From positions 5,518,001 through 5,582,000 of the forward strand of contig NZ_CP184830.1 in the NCBI RefSeq assembly GCF_049275935.1: a stretch of 64,000 nt of DNA. Reading direction: 5' to 3'. The stretch is from Endozoicomonas_A sp049275935. GTDB lineage: Bacteria > Pseudomonadota > Gammaproteobacteria > Pseudomonadales > Endozoicomonadaceae. The position numbers and the translations under genes are program-made. Every line of letters starts with the position of its first letter. The first letter of the stretch is position 1. Positions 1-8,726 of this stretch are shown piece after piece. The notes under the pieces were generated by a model. It saw only the letters and a list, made by a program, of their open reading frames with translations, ran no database searches and was not told the DNA's origin.

Positions 1-1
1 A

Positions 2-430
2 GCAGGTCTTCCTGCTTTCTGCCATGAACGCGATGCAGCTGAGCGTTTTACAGCCATTGCCAGAGAGTTCAGAGATCATCTTGATGGGCTGGTTGTGCAT
101 TGTTTTACAGCCGACAAAAAAGCGCTCTATCAATACCTTGATCTGGATCTGCACATTGGCATAACCGGCTGGGTTTGTGATGAAAGGCGTGGTACGCACC
201 TGCATTCATTACTGAAAGAGATTCCGGCAAATCGCCTGATGATAGAAACTGATGCCCCCTGGCTTCTGCCCAGAAGCATGGACAAAAAACCAAAGAGCAG
301 GAGGAATGAGCCTGCCTTTTTGTCCTGGGTAGTGAAAACCATTGCCGAGCAAACGGGAAAAACCTATGAACAAGTGGCCAGAGAGACATCAGAAACGGCC
401 AGTAGCTTTTTCGGACTGGTGAAGCGGTAA
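2..430 (+). CDS. tatD: TatD family metal-dependent DNase, C-terminal part
   Basis: The reading frame is already open at the window edge, so the 5' end lies outside; about 142 C-terminal residues are visible. TatD enzymes are cytoplasmic, metal-dependent TIM-barrel nucleases with 3'-5' exonuclease activity. Visible family motifs are HERDA, VVHCFT (a metal-ligand histidine), GITGWVCDERRG, and the C-terminal metal site IETDAPWLLPR followed by SRRNEP. GITGWVCDERRG is typical of TatD itself rather than the YcfH or YjjV paralogues. The next genes, a toxin-antitoxin pair, are functionally unrelated. The assignment is secure although only the C-terminal half is seen. Confidence 0.93.
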   Translation, partial: AGLPAFCHERDAAERFTAIAREFRDHLDGLVVHCFTADKKALYQYLDLDLHIGITGWVCDERRGTHLHSLLKEIPANRLMIETDAPWLLPRSMDKKPKSRRNEPAFLSWVVKTIAEQTGKTYEQVARETSETASSFFGLVKR

Positions 431-432
431 CT

Positions 433-564
433 CTACATTTGCCTTCCCGCGCAGAGTGGTTGGAGTTTTGCGACAACCTCTTCAGGGCGGGTTTCCTTGA
501 CCGGATTTCCTTTTTTTAGCCAGGGAAGCGACATCAACTGCACTTGAATATCGCCGATATCTTT
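433..564 (-). pseudogene. Possible C-terminal remnant of an unidentified gene
   Basis: An open minus-strand frame of 43 codons ends in a stop at 433-435. It reads like protein sequence, with stretches such as MSLPWLKKGNPVKETRPEE and VVAKLQPLCAG, and it lies directly between tatD and the promoter of the toxin-antitoxin cassette. It could be the 3' end of a gene displaced when the cassette inserted, or a chance open frame. I do not recognise the family. The frame closes at 565, close to the cassette's promoter. Confidence 0.2.
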
Positions 565-574
565 CTACAATTCG

Positions 575-602
575 TTGTACAATGTATAGCAATGTAATAC
601 AT
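575..602 (+). promoter_or_regulatory. Probable promoter/operator of the toxin-antitoxin operon
   Basis: Upstream of the antitoxin start lies the palindrome TTGTACAA (575-582), which overlaps by one base an inverted repeat ATGTAT (582-587) and ATACAT (597-602) with a 9-bp spacer. RelB/DinJ-type antitoxins repress their own operon through such dyads. I infer that this is the operator. The exact -35 and -10 boxes are not clear. Confidence 0.5.
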
Positions 603-625
603 ATTTGACTTATAGAGAGTAAAAC

Positions 626-904
626 ATGAAGCAGGAAATGCTCAGTGCCCGTATCGATCACGATACCAAGGCCGCCTTTACTAATATCTGCGAAGCTGTT
701 GGTTTAAGTACTTCTCAGGCTATTAATCTCTTTGCCAAAGCGGTAATCAATCACGGTGGAATCCCCTTTGAACTGCGAGTTCAGAAGCCCAACAAAACCT
801 CGGTGGCTGCAATGAAAGAACTGTATGAAGGCAAAGGTCAAAGCGCCGAATCCGTCAGTGTTTTAATGAATGAGCTGACTGATGGCAAGGTAAATGATGT
901 ATAG
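626..904 (+). CDS. Type II antitoxin, RelB/DinJ family
   Basis: This 92-residue protein has the ribbon-helix-helix N-terminus of RelB/DinJ antitoxins. MLSARIDHDTKAAF is the DNA-binding strand and first helix, followed by the conserved GLSTSQAINLFAKAV helix and GGIPFEL. It would bind and neutralise the adjacent YafQ-like toxin and repress the shared promoter. The gene overlaps the toxin gene by 11 bp, which indicates translational coupling. The C-terminal third is variable, as usual in the family, and is expected to wrap the toxin. Family assignment is strong; the specific name dinJ would need a comparison. Confidence 0.88.
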   Translation: MKQEMLSARIDHDTKAAFTNICEAVGLSTSQAINLFAKAVINHGGIPFELRVQKPNKTSVAAMKELYEGKGQSAESVSVLMNELTDGKVNDV

Positions 905-1166
905 CCTGGAATATTCCAATCAGTTTAAGAAGGACTTTAAAAAGATCACCAAACTGGCCATTGCAGATATTATTGCCGTAGGTGATGTTATTGGTACTTT
1001 ACAGCGAGGCCAAACGCTGGATGCCCGCCATATGGATCATGCATTGGTTGGCGACTGGCTCGGCTTCCGGGACTGCCATATCAAACCCGATTTGGTATTG
1101 ATCTACCGCATCCACGATAGAAAACTGCAATTGGCTCGCATTGGTTCTCACAGTGACTTATTTTAG
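894..1166 (+). CDS. Type II toxin, YafQ family mRNA interferase
   Basis: A 90-residue RelE-superfamily toxin that in its family cleaves mRNA on the ribosome. It aligns with E. coli YafQ with a one-residue offset: His49, His62, Asp66, Arg82, His86 and Phe90 match the catalytic and binding residues H50, H63, D67, R83, H87 and F91. The residue matching Trp68 is Leu67. Motifs seen are DHALVGDWLGFRDCHIKPD, LIYRI and IGSHSDLF. Start codons at 894 and 897 are both possible and both overlap the antitoxin. The toxin looks intact rather than decayed. Confidence 0.88.
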   Translation: MMYSLEYSNQFKKDFKKITKLAIADIIAVGDVIGTLQRGQTLDARHMDHALVGDWLGFRDCHIKPDLVLIYRIHDRKLQLARIGSHSDLF

Positions 1167-1266
1167 CAAGTCAGTCATTCCCGTAGCCGGTTTCAATATA
1201 ATTGATGGGTTACCTCCAGGAACGAGTGGGCTCTATGAATATCAAGGCTTGGGTGCACTAGCTTTT

Positions 1267-2166
1267 TCAATTTGGATCCAGATGAACAATGACGTCGGCA
1301 TTGGGAAGGAACGCCATAATGGCATCTTCCGCTGCCTGACCAATATCATGAGCTTCGTGCAAGCTCTGATCACCATCAAGGTCGATGTGCATCTGGATAA
1401 AGGGAACCCGACCAGAAATACGGGTTCTCATCTCATGGATGCCAAGAACCCCTTCAATAGCCAGCACAATGCGTTCAATGTCCTGAACCTGCTGCTCTGG
1501 CAATGAATGGTCCATAAGCTGTTGAACCGCATGCCATGCCATTTTGCCAACACTGACCAGCATATAAATCGATATCAGGAGAGCAAATCCCGGATCAAGA
1601 TAGAAGTAACCCTGACTGGCACCATAGAGCGCAATAATAACAGAGGCATTGGTGAGCAGGTCGACCCGGTAATGTGCGGAGTCTGCAGCAATGGCAGCAG
1701 ATCCGGTTTTCTTCACAACATAGTTTTGTATAGACAGAAGTATGAGAGTCACCACGATCGAGAAAAGCATGACGGTCATGCCCACTGTTTCATTGTCAAC
1801 GCTGCCTTCCTCTCCTAACAGCTGGTCAGTTGCGCTGAGAAACAAAATAATGGCCGAGCCAGAAATAAAAGCAGATTGAGCCAGAACAGCCAGATACTCA
1901 GCTTTGCCATGGCCAAATCGATGCTCTTTATCGGCAGGTTCGAGGGAAATTTTGACTGCCACGAGTGTGATCACCGAGGCAACCACATCCATGACAGAAT
2001 CCAGCAGTGTTGCCAGAACACTCAGAGAACCGGTCATAAACCAGGCGGCAATTTTAACGAATAAGAGGATGGCGGCAGTTGTGACTGAGGCCATTGAAGC
2101 GAGCTTCATTAACTTTTCATGGCTGTCAGAGATTTTTTTAAAGGCTGTAGACATACGATCCATCAA
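1267..2166 (-). CDS. fieF: Cation diffusion facilitator, FieF/YiiP type
   Basis: An inner-membrane proton-driven exporter of divalent cations (iron/zinc in E. coli FieF). The 299 residues match the family length of about 300. Six membrane segments are expected. The transport-site residues are visible: Asp56 and Asp60 in LLDSVMD, and His165 and Asp169 in SAHYRVD. HRFGHGKAE and SGSALI-like segments follow YiiP closely. The cytoplasmic domain ends with MRTRISGRVPFIQMHIDLDG and HLDPN. Starts at Met1, Met2 or Met5 are possible. It is a single gene with a short intergenic stretch on each side. Confidence 0.92.
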   Translation of the reverse strand: MMDRMSTAFKKISDSHEKLMKLASMASVTTAAILLFVKIAAWFMTGSLSVLATLLDSVMDVVASVITLVAVKISLEPADKEHRFGHGKAEYLAVLAQSAFISGSAIILFLSATDQLLGEEGSVDNETVGMTVMLFSIVVTLILLSIQNYVVKKTGSAAIAADSAHYRVDLLTNASVIIALYGASQGYFYLDPGFALLISIYMLVSVGKMAWHAVQQLMDHSLPEQQVQDIERIVLAIEGVLGIHEMRTRISGRVPFIQMHIDLDGDQSLHEAHDIGQAAEDAIMAFLPNADVIVHLDPN

Positions 2167-2242
2167 TGTTGTGTAAACTGTTTCCCTAGTTTCAGAATAC
2201 TGAATCTGTAATAAAAATCCTAGGAGCCTGACTAAGAAGCCA

Positions 2243-2518
2243 TCAACTCCGGGATGAATGCTCAGTCAGGTGGTTATAGATCCATTCTCCGAGCTCTTCC
2301 ATTTCAAACGGCCAGCCTATCTCGTCGCCCTCTTCGGTAGCGATCACCGGGATTCGGACACCATATCGTTCAATCAAATCGTCAGATACGCTGATTTCAA
2401 CCGCCGACCAACAGAATTGACTATGAAGTTGGGGATGTTGGCCGAGAATTATAAGGAACTCTTCAACATGATCACACAGATGGCAACCAGATGTGGTATA
2501 GAAAGATAAGTGCAGCAC
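2243..2518 (-). CDS. Glutaredoxin-like protein (DUF836)
   Basis: A 91-residue thioredoxin-fold protein with a redox motif Cys12-His-Leu-Cys15 in TTSGCHLCD and the cis-proline motif RYGVRIPVI. This combination is typical of the small glutaredoxin-like DUF836 family found in gammaproteobacteria, whose substrate is not established. It is probably cytoplasmic, since no signal peptide is visible. It lies between fieF and a potassium/proton antiporter without overlapping either. Confidence 0.82.
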   Translation of the reverse strand: MLHLSFYTTSGCHLCDHVEEFLIILGQHPQLHSQFCWSAVEISVSDDLIERYGVRIPVIATEEGDEIGWPFEMEELGEWIYNHLTEHSSRS

Positions 2519-2641
2519 AAGTTTTCCTGAACAGCGGGAGGCTAAGTCGGATACAATTGTAACCGTTCATTTAGCTCACCCCAAAATTTTGCTAGAGAGC
2601 TGTATTTTCACTGTAAAAAGAATAACCAGGCCCTATAAACG

Positions 2642-4603
2642 ATGGACTTTACTTTTTTCAATCAATTGATGTTAATTCTGGCTCTCTCCGTGGGAGCCAT
2701 TGCTCTGTTTCATCGCCTGAATCTGCCCGAAAGCCTTGGCTATCTGGCGGTGGGTATCGTGCTTGGCCCCACCGCTACCGGCTTGATCGATCATAGCTTT
2801 GATATCAGCTTGCTGGCAGAAATTGGCGTGGTCTTCCTGCTGTTTACTCTTGGTCTGGAGTTTTCGCTTAAACGAATTAAGTCCATGAAGCGGGAAGTGT
2901 TTGGGCTTGGGGGCGGGCAGGTCCTCTTGTGTGGGGCAGGAATCTTTGCGGTTTTGCTGGTGGTTGGAACATCAGTAAAAGAAGCTTTGATCGTCGCAGC
3001 AGCTCTTGCTTTATCTTCTACTGCGATTGTTTCCAAAGAGTTGACCCAGAGCAATGAAATTCGCAGTCGTCAGGGCCAGATGGCGATTGGTGTGCTGCTG
3101 TTCCAGGACATTGCCGCAGTTCTGTTCCTGATTCTGGTTCCAGCCCTGGCGGGGGCGGGAGACAAATCAGTCTTCACCACCATTAGCATGGCTCTGGCCA
3201 AGGGCCTGCTTTTTGTCCTTCTCATGATGGCCGTTGGTAAATGGATTTTGCCCAGAGTCTTCAACGAAGTCGCGAGGGCCCGCTCTGAAGAGTTATTTGT
3301 ATTAACCGCTCTCATGGTTGCTCTGATGGCGGCCTGGTTAACCCATGTTCTGGGTTTGTCCATGGCTCTGGGTGGTTTTATTGCTGGCATGATGATGGGT
3401 GAGAGTAACTATAAGCATCAGGTGGAAGCGGATATCCGACCTTTCCGGGATATTTTACTGGGACTGTTCTTTGTCTCCGTCGGGCTGATGCTGGATCTGA
3501 ATATCCTGCTGAATTTCTGGCCAGCGATTATCCTGGGTACAGTGGGTCTGGTCATCTTCAAACTGGGTATCATTACGCTACTGGCAAGGGTGCTCAGAGA
3601 GAAAAAAAGCACTTCACTCAAAACCGGTCTGGCTCTGGCTCAGGGGGGGGAATTCTGTTTTGCCCTCATTGCTCTGGCTACTCAATATGGCCAAACGGAG
3701 GGAGAAAGAGCTTCCGTGGTGCTGGCCATCACTATTCTATCCATGATTCTGGCGCCATTGCTCATCAGAAACAGCAGCAAAATTGTCAATCTTTTATATA
3801 AGAAACAGGAGGCTATACAGTCCCAAATTGATCAGGGCGATATTGAGCAGCAGGTCTCCCACATCAGACAGCATACCCTCATTTGCGGCTACGGCCGTGT
3901 GGGACAGACAATAAGCCGATTCCTGGGGCAGGAAAAGCTGGCCTTTGTAGCAGTAGATAATGACCCCTTACATGTTCATGAAGCCGGACTTGCAGGCGAA
4001 CCTGTCTTTTATGGAGACTCGCGTCGTTTGGAGCTTCTGGAGTCAGTTGGTTTGAAACGCGCCAGGCAAGTCATTGTCTGTATCGATCGCAGTGAAAATG
4101 CCCTGGAGATTGTCAAAACAATTCGTTCCCATTATCAGGATATTCCCATTCTGGTCAGAACCCAGGATGACAGTCTGACAGACTCACTCAAAAAGGCCGG
4201 TGCCACAGCCGTTATTCCTGAAGTGCTCGAATCCAGTTTGTTGATCGTCAAGCATGTTCTGTTAATGCTGGGCATAGATCGTAATCAGGTCAGAGACAAG
4301 ATCCATAAAGCCAGAGAACAACAATACGATATTCTCAATGGTTACTATCCCGGCTATGAAGATGTTATGGGAGACAGCGAGGAAACTTCTTTACGGCATG
4401 CTGTTAACGTTTGCCGGGGTAATACCTGTGAAGGATTGAATCCCCGTGATTTACCGCTTGAAGACGATGTTTCTGTTGTTGAAGTAAAACGGGACGGCCA
4501 AAGTCTGGATCCGGAAGAAGTGGATGCCCTCGAACAAGACGATATTGTTATTCTGACCGGGCCTCTTGCACCTATGCAGCAATCTGAAAAGAACCTTATC
4601 TGA
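2642..4603 (+). CDS. KefB/KefC-like CPA2 monovalent cation:proton antiporter with RCK domain
   Basis: A 653-residue inner-membrane antiporter. The N-terminal part of about 385 residues is the CPA2 exchanger domain with some 12 hydrophobic segments and motifs GYLAVGIVLGP, FLLFTLGLEFS and LFQDIAAV. A TrkA_N/RCK nucleotide-binding domain follows, with the Rossmann motif LICGYGRVGQ and VDNDP. A TrkA_C-like end contains VVEVKRDGQSL and DDIVILTGP. In the family this arrangement exports K+ in exchange for H+ under control of a cytosolic ligand. A hairpin at 4609-4634 follows the stop but lacks a T-run. Which Kef/YbaL subgroup it belongs to is not resolved. Confidence 0.88.
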   Translation: MDFTFFNQLMLILALSVGAIALFHRLNLPESLGYLAVGIVLGPTATGLIDHSFDISLLAEIGVVFLLFTLGLEFSLKRIKSMKREVFGLGGGQVLLCGAGIFAVLLVVGTSVKEALIVAAALALSSTAIVSKELTQSNEIRSRQGQMAIGVLLFQDIAAVLFLILVPALAGAGDKSVFTTISMALAKGLLFVLLMMAVGKWILPRVFNEVARARSEELFVLTALMVALMAAWLTHVLGLSMALGGFIAGMMMGESNYKHQVEADIRPFRDILLGLFFVSVGLMLDLNILLNFWPAIILGTVGLVIFKLGIITLLARVLREKKSTSLKTGLALAQGGEFCFALIALATQYGQTEGERASVVLAITILSMILAPLLIRNSSKIVNLLYKKQEAIQSQIDQGDIEQQVSHIRQHTLICGYGRVGQTISRFLGQEKLAFVAVDNDPLHVHEAGLAGEPVFYGDSRRLELLESVGLKRARQVIVCIDRSENALEIVKTIRSHYQDIPILVRTQDDSLTDSLKKAGATAVIPEVLESSLLIVKHVLLMLGIDRNQVRDKIHKAREQQYDILNGYYPGYEDVMGDSEETSLRHAVNVCRGNTCEGLNPRDLPLEDDVSVVEVKRDGQSLDPEEVDALEQDDIVILTGPLAPMQQSEKNLI

Positions 4604-4845
4604 TATTTTGGCAGTCCTGAAATACGGGCTGCCACATTCTCAAAACCCTTCCGAAACATTTAGCTTTTTTCAGTGTGAGATAACAGTCACCATTTATATA
4701 ATAAAAAGAACTCCATTCATTTCAATATGATACAAGAATAACCTAATAATTATTCAAACAGACACTATAATGAATTTTCGAAAGGACTTCTGTGTAAAAC
4801 AGGGCGTTAACAAAAACTTTTATAATATTAAAATAGGTGAATACT

Positions 4846-6285
4846 ATGGTCATTCGATCGATTCGGCTGTCCCTCAGTTCGTGTTTTTTGCTGATGTTGA
4901 TTCTGACCATAAAGCCCTTAAACAGTCACGCCATCTTTCTTGAATTTTACTTGCCACCCTACTTCTCCGGCATGGAAGGACATCCGATTGTTTCCAGAGA
5001 AGAACTTCCTCAGAATACTACCCTGATCCAGCAGCAAGAACCTTTTTTCTGCAATGACTACGAGACTAATTTTAATTATTTTAACAGTCTTCCATCCGCC
5101 TCATTAATCAAGTTTGGTGGTTTCGCATTGTTGGGATCAGCTTTTACCAATTCAATAGCAGGCGGAGTTGATCCTCATAATTACTGGCACAAGCCTGTTT
5201 TTCTGTTGAATCTGGTCACCATTCTTTCCTGGTCCATCCCTCAGACCAGCTTCACCAACGAATACGCTCTACCTGTTGCAGAATACCGCGAAGTCGAAAA
5301 GGTGTTAGACCAAATAAAAACGACAGAAAGCAACGAGACTCAGCGTTATAAGGAAGAACCTTCAGCCGGTTACGTCCTGACGGGCCTTTCATTTGTTGGC
5401 CTTAATTTATTCGCTGAATTTTATAATGCCAACAATCCATCTCCGGGACCCGGAGTGAATATGCTGGAAAATTTCGCCATCGGAGCTAAATCCATTGGTG
5501 TCACCAGCAATATGGCATCAGCCCTGAGAACTCACTTAAAAAATATCTACCTGAGTAAAGGCTTTACAAGTTACGAAGCGACTGCGGCAGCATCAAGAGA
5601 TGTAACAACCATCTACGTTGTCCTTCTGGCTGGGGTGGTAAACACGGGTCTGCTCAACTCAGCAGCCATGGAAGGTATAAACGCCAAAGATATTGAGCAG
5701 TATTCATTGGCGATGGCTCGTTATGTCGGTCGAAAATACTACCACGTATCCCTATCGGGCGGCCTGATGATCAGTGCCGCTTATGAAACCATTGGCTCTC
5801 TTGAGAATTACTGTATGGCAAACTTTGATCATGTTTTACCTCATGCCCACTATGGGGAGTCAGAAAAACTGGTTTTATGTAAAGGGTTAGCTTCTGTTTC
5901 TATGGCCAGCATGAGCGGTCTGGCCTTATTGAAATTATCCAGTGGTTTGCCCTGGGTCTATCTTGTGAATGCTCTAGAAGCAGCGGGTCTGGTCAACACT
6001 GAAATGGCGATCACTCTGGGTCGAAACCTGTTCGATCATCCGATTGCTAAAGATACGGCAGGGCTCGCCATGGGAGGCGCTATTACGGCAGGTTCGCTTT
6101 ACCTCAACCTCCGATACTTCCCCGGATCGATGATGATGTACATACTCCAGGGCTCCGGGTTAATCATGATCTATGAAACGGGCTCTGCACTGGTAAGTCA
6201 TTCTTATCCGACTGCAGGAAAGGTACTGGCACTTGGTCATACCGTGATGGGAAATTATGACTATGCCTGTAAGCCAAGACCTTAA
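4846..6285 (+). CDS. Unrecognised exported multi-pass membrane protein
   Basis: I do not recognise this protein of about 479 residues. An in-frame GTG lies at 4837, but the ATG at 4846 is preceded by AGGTGA at the right distance, so I use it. The N-terminus is a signal-like segment (positive charges, a hydrophobic stretch LSSCFLLMLILTI, then LNSHA). The rest is rich in small hydrophobic residues with several possible membrane segments, for example FGGFALLGSAFTNSIAGG, VVLLAGVVNTGLL and AGLAMGGAITAGSLYL. Four cysteines lie outside the signal region. The next gene starts 58 bp downstream and codes for another exported protein, so the two may act together. The AT-rich upstream region is compatible with its own promoter. 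Confidence 0.7.
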   Translation: MVIRSIRLSLSSCFLLMLILTIKPLNSHAIFLEFYLPPYFSGMEGHPIVSREELPQNTTLIQQQEPFFCNDYETNFNYFNSLPSASLIKFGGFALLGSAFTNSIAGGVDPHNYWHKPVFLLNLVTILSWSIPQTSFTNEYALPVAEYREVEKVLDQIKTTESNETQRYKEEPSAGYVLTGLSFVGLNLFAEFYNANNPSPGPGVNMLENFAIGAKSIGVTSNMASALRTHLKNIYLSKGFTSYEATAAASRDVTTIYVVLLAGVVNTGLLNSAAMEGINAKDIEQYSLAMARYVGRKYYHVSLSGGLMISAAYETIGSLENYCMANFDHVLPHAHYGESEKLVLCKGLASVSMASMSGLALLKLSSGLPWVYLVNALEAAGLVNTEMAITLGRNLFDHPIAKDTAGLAMGGAITAGSLYLNLRYFPGSMMMYILQGSGLIMIYETGSALVSHSYPTAGKVLALGHTVMGNYDYACKPRP

Positions 6286-6343
6286 GGTCTCAGTTATCAA
6301 ACCCCTCAAGCTTTCAGGTGTTTTTATTATTAAAGGATGCTCT

Positions 6344-7996
6344 ATGCAATTAATGCTCAAACAGTTAATTTTTTTGGTTTTATCTGCTTGCTTCACTTCT
6401 CTCTGTGTTGGCCAAACAAACTCGAAGTTGCGTGATCTTCATACTGCTCCGGCTCCGGGTTTTGAAACGGGAATCGATGTACATGCTGCCTGGTTTCAGC
6501 AGCACTTTGGTGTTGATGCTATACAAGAGCAGGAGTCCGTAGAATTTATCATAACTGAGTTACCGGATATGTATTCGGAAGAGGCAAGAGAATATCTCGA
6601 GGTGACATTACCTGGCTTGTTAAAGGCAAGAAGTCTGGATCACGAAATTCGGGCACCCTGTAATCAGCAGAGACTCAAGTGTGATGTTGAGATTTACCTT
6701 TTCAATCAACAGGAAACTTCAAAGCAGCTGACAGAGATTGTGCGCTTTACGGTACTTACGCAGATAAAGCCAGCCGAAGTATCCTCAGGCTCTGATCATT
6801 CATCATTAGAAAAAGATGCCCAGTTACATTGTACTGCGAAAATGGATTGTCCTACCGCTACTGATTCGGAAACAAAAACGGCTTTATTTCAGGAGTCAGA
6901 TCTGCCTGAACTTGGTACGGACTGGCTGGAAAAAGTCCATGTTTATCAAAATAAGGAGAATGGAGACAGTCTGGTCATAAGGAATAACATTGTTTATTAC
7001 ACCGGTAAATCACTGACTGTTCTTCTCAAACTTTTCAATTCCCTGCTCTTCAGCTCGGGACCTGTTGATACCAGTGACGGATATTATGGACATTTCGCCA
7101 ACGCTCAAATACTGGCAGAAGCTCTGGCATTGGGGGATATAATACCGCTTTTGATCAGAGATCATAATTGGTCTTACATCACACCTCAGATAGATGCCAG
7201 CGGTTACACTTTGTCTCTTGCTATTTTTTGCACCTATTTACATTATCGGGATAATCTGGGCCTGGTTCTAAACAAGAAAGAGATGTCTGAGTCTGATGTG
7301 CGGATATTCTATACGTGGAAGCTGTTTGCGAATATTGCGACCAAAGCGATTAATGAGGTTGCTGAGAAGAAAATATTTGCCAAAGAGACCGATAGCGAGA
7401 TTAATAAAATGAAATCCTCGCTGTTCACCAGTTTAGTTACAGCCCTTCCCTATGGAACAAAGTTAATGGTCACTGCCTTTACGGGTAATACCTATGCCAA
7501 TAATATATTGAAGGCGGTACCGGCAGATCACTTCCTCTCCTGCTCGATCAGTGTCAATGGTGCCTGCATTCAACTGTTCTTCCATCGTATTCTGGGTGAA
7601 GCTGATATAACCATTGTTCCTGCCACCAGTCTGGAACCGGCCAAAAAAGTGACATCTGGCCTTTCCTATATCCCGTCAGCCATAACACAGGCTGCCATAG
7701 GAAAAGCGTTTAATAGCCTTGGAATGACTGTATGCGGTGGACATTACATAAAAGGAGCCGGGTATGCATTGGTTGATGGTGCCGATAAATATCTGGTGGC
7801 TCAGGGGGCCAGTGACTTTACCCGCTATTCAGCGTTAATGGCTGGCTCTCTTTTTATGAGTTACAGCAACTACTCATTCAGTAAGACATTTGCGAGCGGA
7901 TTCACCAATCGCTATGCAAAATATCTCATGATTTGGGCGACTACAACTTTTATGACATTGTCTGAACTCTACTTTCACACGTCTACCTTGAGGTGA
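6344..7996 (+). CDS. Unrecognised exported protein with C-terminal membrane segments
   Basis: I do not recognise this 550-residue protein. The frame is open from 6257, but the ATG at 6344 has AAAGGA six bases upstream and begins a clear signal peptide (MQLMLKQLIFLVLSACF, then SLCVGQ). Residues of roughly 30-230 form a soluble part with cysteine pairs (APCNQQRLKCD, LHCTAKMDCP) suited to disulphides outside the cytoplasm. The second half is hydrophobic and Gly/Ala/Ser-rich, resembling in composition the end of the preceding gene. The two genes are probably co-transcribed. Confidence 0.68.
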   Translation: MQLMLKQLIFLVLSACFTSLCVGQTNSKLRDLHTAPAPGFETGIDVHAAWFQQHFGVDAIQEQESVEFIITELPDMYSEEAREYLEVTLPGLLKARSLDHEIRAPCNQQRLKCDVEIYLFNQQETSKQLTEIVRFTVLTQIKPAEVSSGSDHSSLEKDAQLHCTAKMDCPTATDSETKTALFQESDLPELGTDWLEKVHVYQNKENGDSLVIRNNIVYYTGKSLTVLLKLFNSLLFSSGPVDTSDGYYGHFANAQILAEALALGDIIPLLIRDHNWSYITPQIDASGYTLSLAIFCTYLHYRDNLGLVLNKKEMSESDVRIFYTWKLFANIATKAINEVAEKKIFAKETDSEINKMKSSLFTSLVTALPYGTKLMVTAFTGNTYANNILKAVPADHFLSCSISVNGACIQLFFHRILGEADITIVPATSLEPAKKVTSGLSYIPSAITQAAIGKAFNSLGMTVCGGHYIKGAGYALVDGADKYLVAQGASDFTRYSALMAGSLFMSYSNYSFSKTFASGFTNRYAKYLMIWATTTFMTLSELYFHTSTLR

Positions 7997-8101
7997 TTTT
8001 TAAGATTATCACGCTTTGTTAATTTTTCTCCTGTCATATCACTTGCGACTTCATCACTGGCATGTAATAAATGAGACGAACTCACGAAACGGGGAATTAT
8101 C

Positions 8102-8302
8102 ATGGCAAAGGGCACTGGCTTCCTGTCAACGCTGCAGAGCGCCTTAGCGTCTGCGTTTGGTGTGCAGAGTGAAAAAAACAGGGCGCGTGATTTTTCGCAG
8201 GGACGTCCGGCGCACTTCATCATCGCCGGTATTGTGGGAACGCTTGTTTTTATTCTGATCCTGGTAATGTTGGTGAAACTGGTGCTCAGTCAGTCTGGGT
8301 AG
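8102..8302 (+). CDS. DUF2970 small membrane protein
   Basis: The 66 residues match the DUF2970 pattern: FLSTLQSALASAFGVQSEKNR, a charged turn (RDFSQGRP), then one transmembrane helix with FIIAGIVGTLVFILILVMLV. The function of the family is unknown. It is an inner-membrane protein with a short cytoplasmic N-terminus rich in basic residues. The start at 8102 follows GGGGAATTATC, which includes a Shine-Dalgarno-like GGGGA. Its stop lies one base from the stop of a possible convergent small gene. Confidence 0.82.
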   Translation: MAKGTGFLSTLQSALASAFGVQSEKNRARDFSQGRPAHFIIAGIVGTLVFILILVMLVKLVLSQSG

Positions 8303-8303
8303 C

Positions 8304-8411
8304 TTATTGATGGCTGACCCAGTATACAGCAGTAACAACAATCAGCATTACTATCGAAACAGCTGCAATGGCATCAACAGTACTGTCTTTCATGGGCTTT
8401 CCCTGAGACAT
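8304..8411 (-). CDS. Possible 35-residue single-pass membrane protein
   Basis: A short minus-strand frame begins at an ATG (8411) preceded by GAGGGAATGAGAA, a good ribosome-binding site. The peptide has a charged N-terminus (MSQGKPMKDSTVD) followed by one hydrophobic helix (AIAAVSIVMLIVVTAVYWV) and ends in SHQ. That organisation is typical of real small membrane proteins. It converges on the DUF2970 gene with one base between the two stop codons. The case rests on start signal and peptide pattern only. Confidence 0.5.
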   Translation of the reverse strand: MSQGKPMKDSTVDAIAAVSIVMLIVVTAVYWVSHQ

Positions 8412-8726
8412 TTCTCATTCCCTCAATCAGTTATTCGATGGTGCTCCTCCAAGCTAGCTGATTATCGCTTTTCGGGCAACTGCTCAATGATCCTTTTCCG
8501 CGCCATAAGTCTTGATTGAAAAGTTTATCTGGAATAATGTGTTTGTGGCACTTAAGCAAAGCGACCTATTCAGTCTCCCGAATACATGGATTCTTCGGAT
8601 ATGCAGTTTTCATCTAGTTATATAAAAAAATTTTTTATTACTAAATACAAAAATACTGTTATCTTGTCTACTCTCGGTCGTAGCTGGAATCTGCATCGAG
8701 CCTGAAACAGATTTCCAGAAGCCTGA
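8412..8726. other. Intergenic stretch with no recognised gene
   Basis: No convincing gene is visible here. The segment is AT-rich, with a near-palindromic run of A then T around 8624-8640. It would contain the promoter of the small minus-strand gene. It ends at the long hairpin repeat that precedes cysI. Confidence 0.5.

Noticed and set aside
1141..2176. Plus-strand open frames opposite fieF
   Set aside because: They are shadows of the fieF coding sequence and contain no family motifs.
8307..8519. 70-codon plus-strand frame after DUF2970
   Set aside because: Low-quality composition and no ribosome-binding site; the opposite strand holds the more convincing small membrane peptide.
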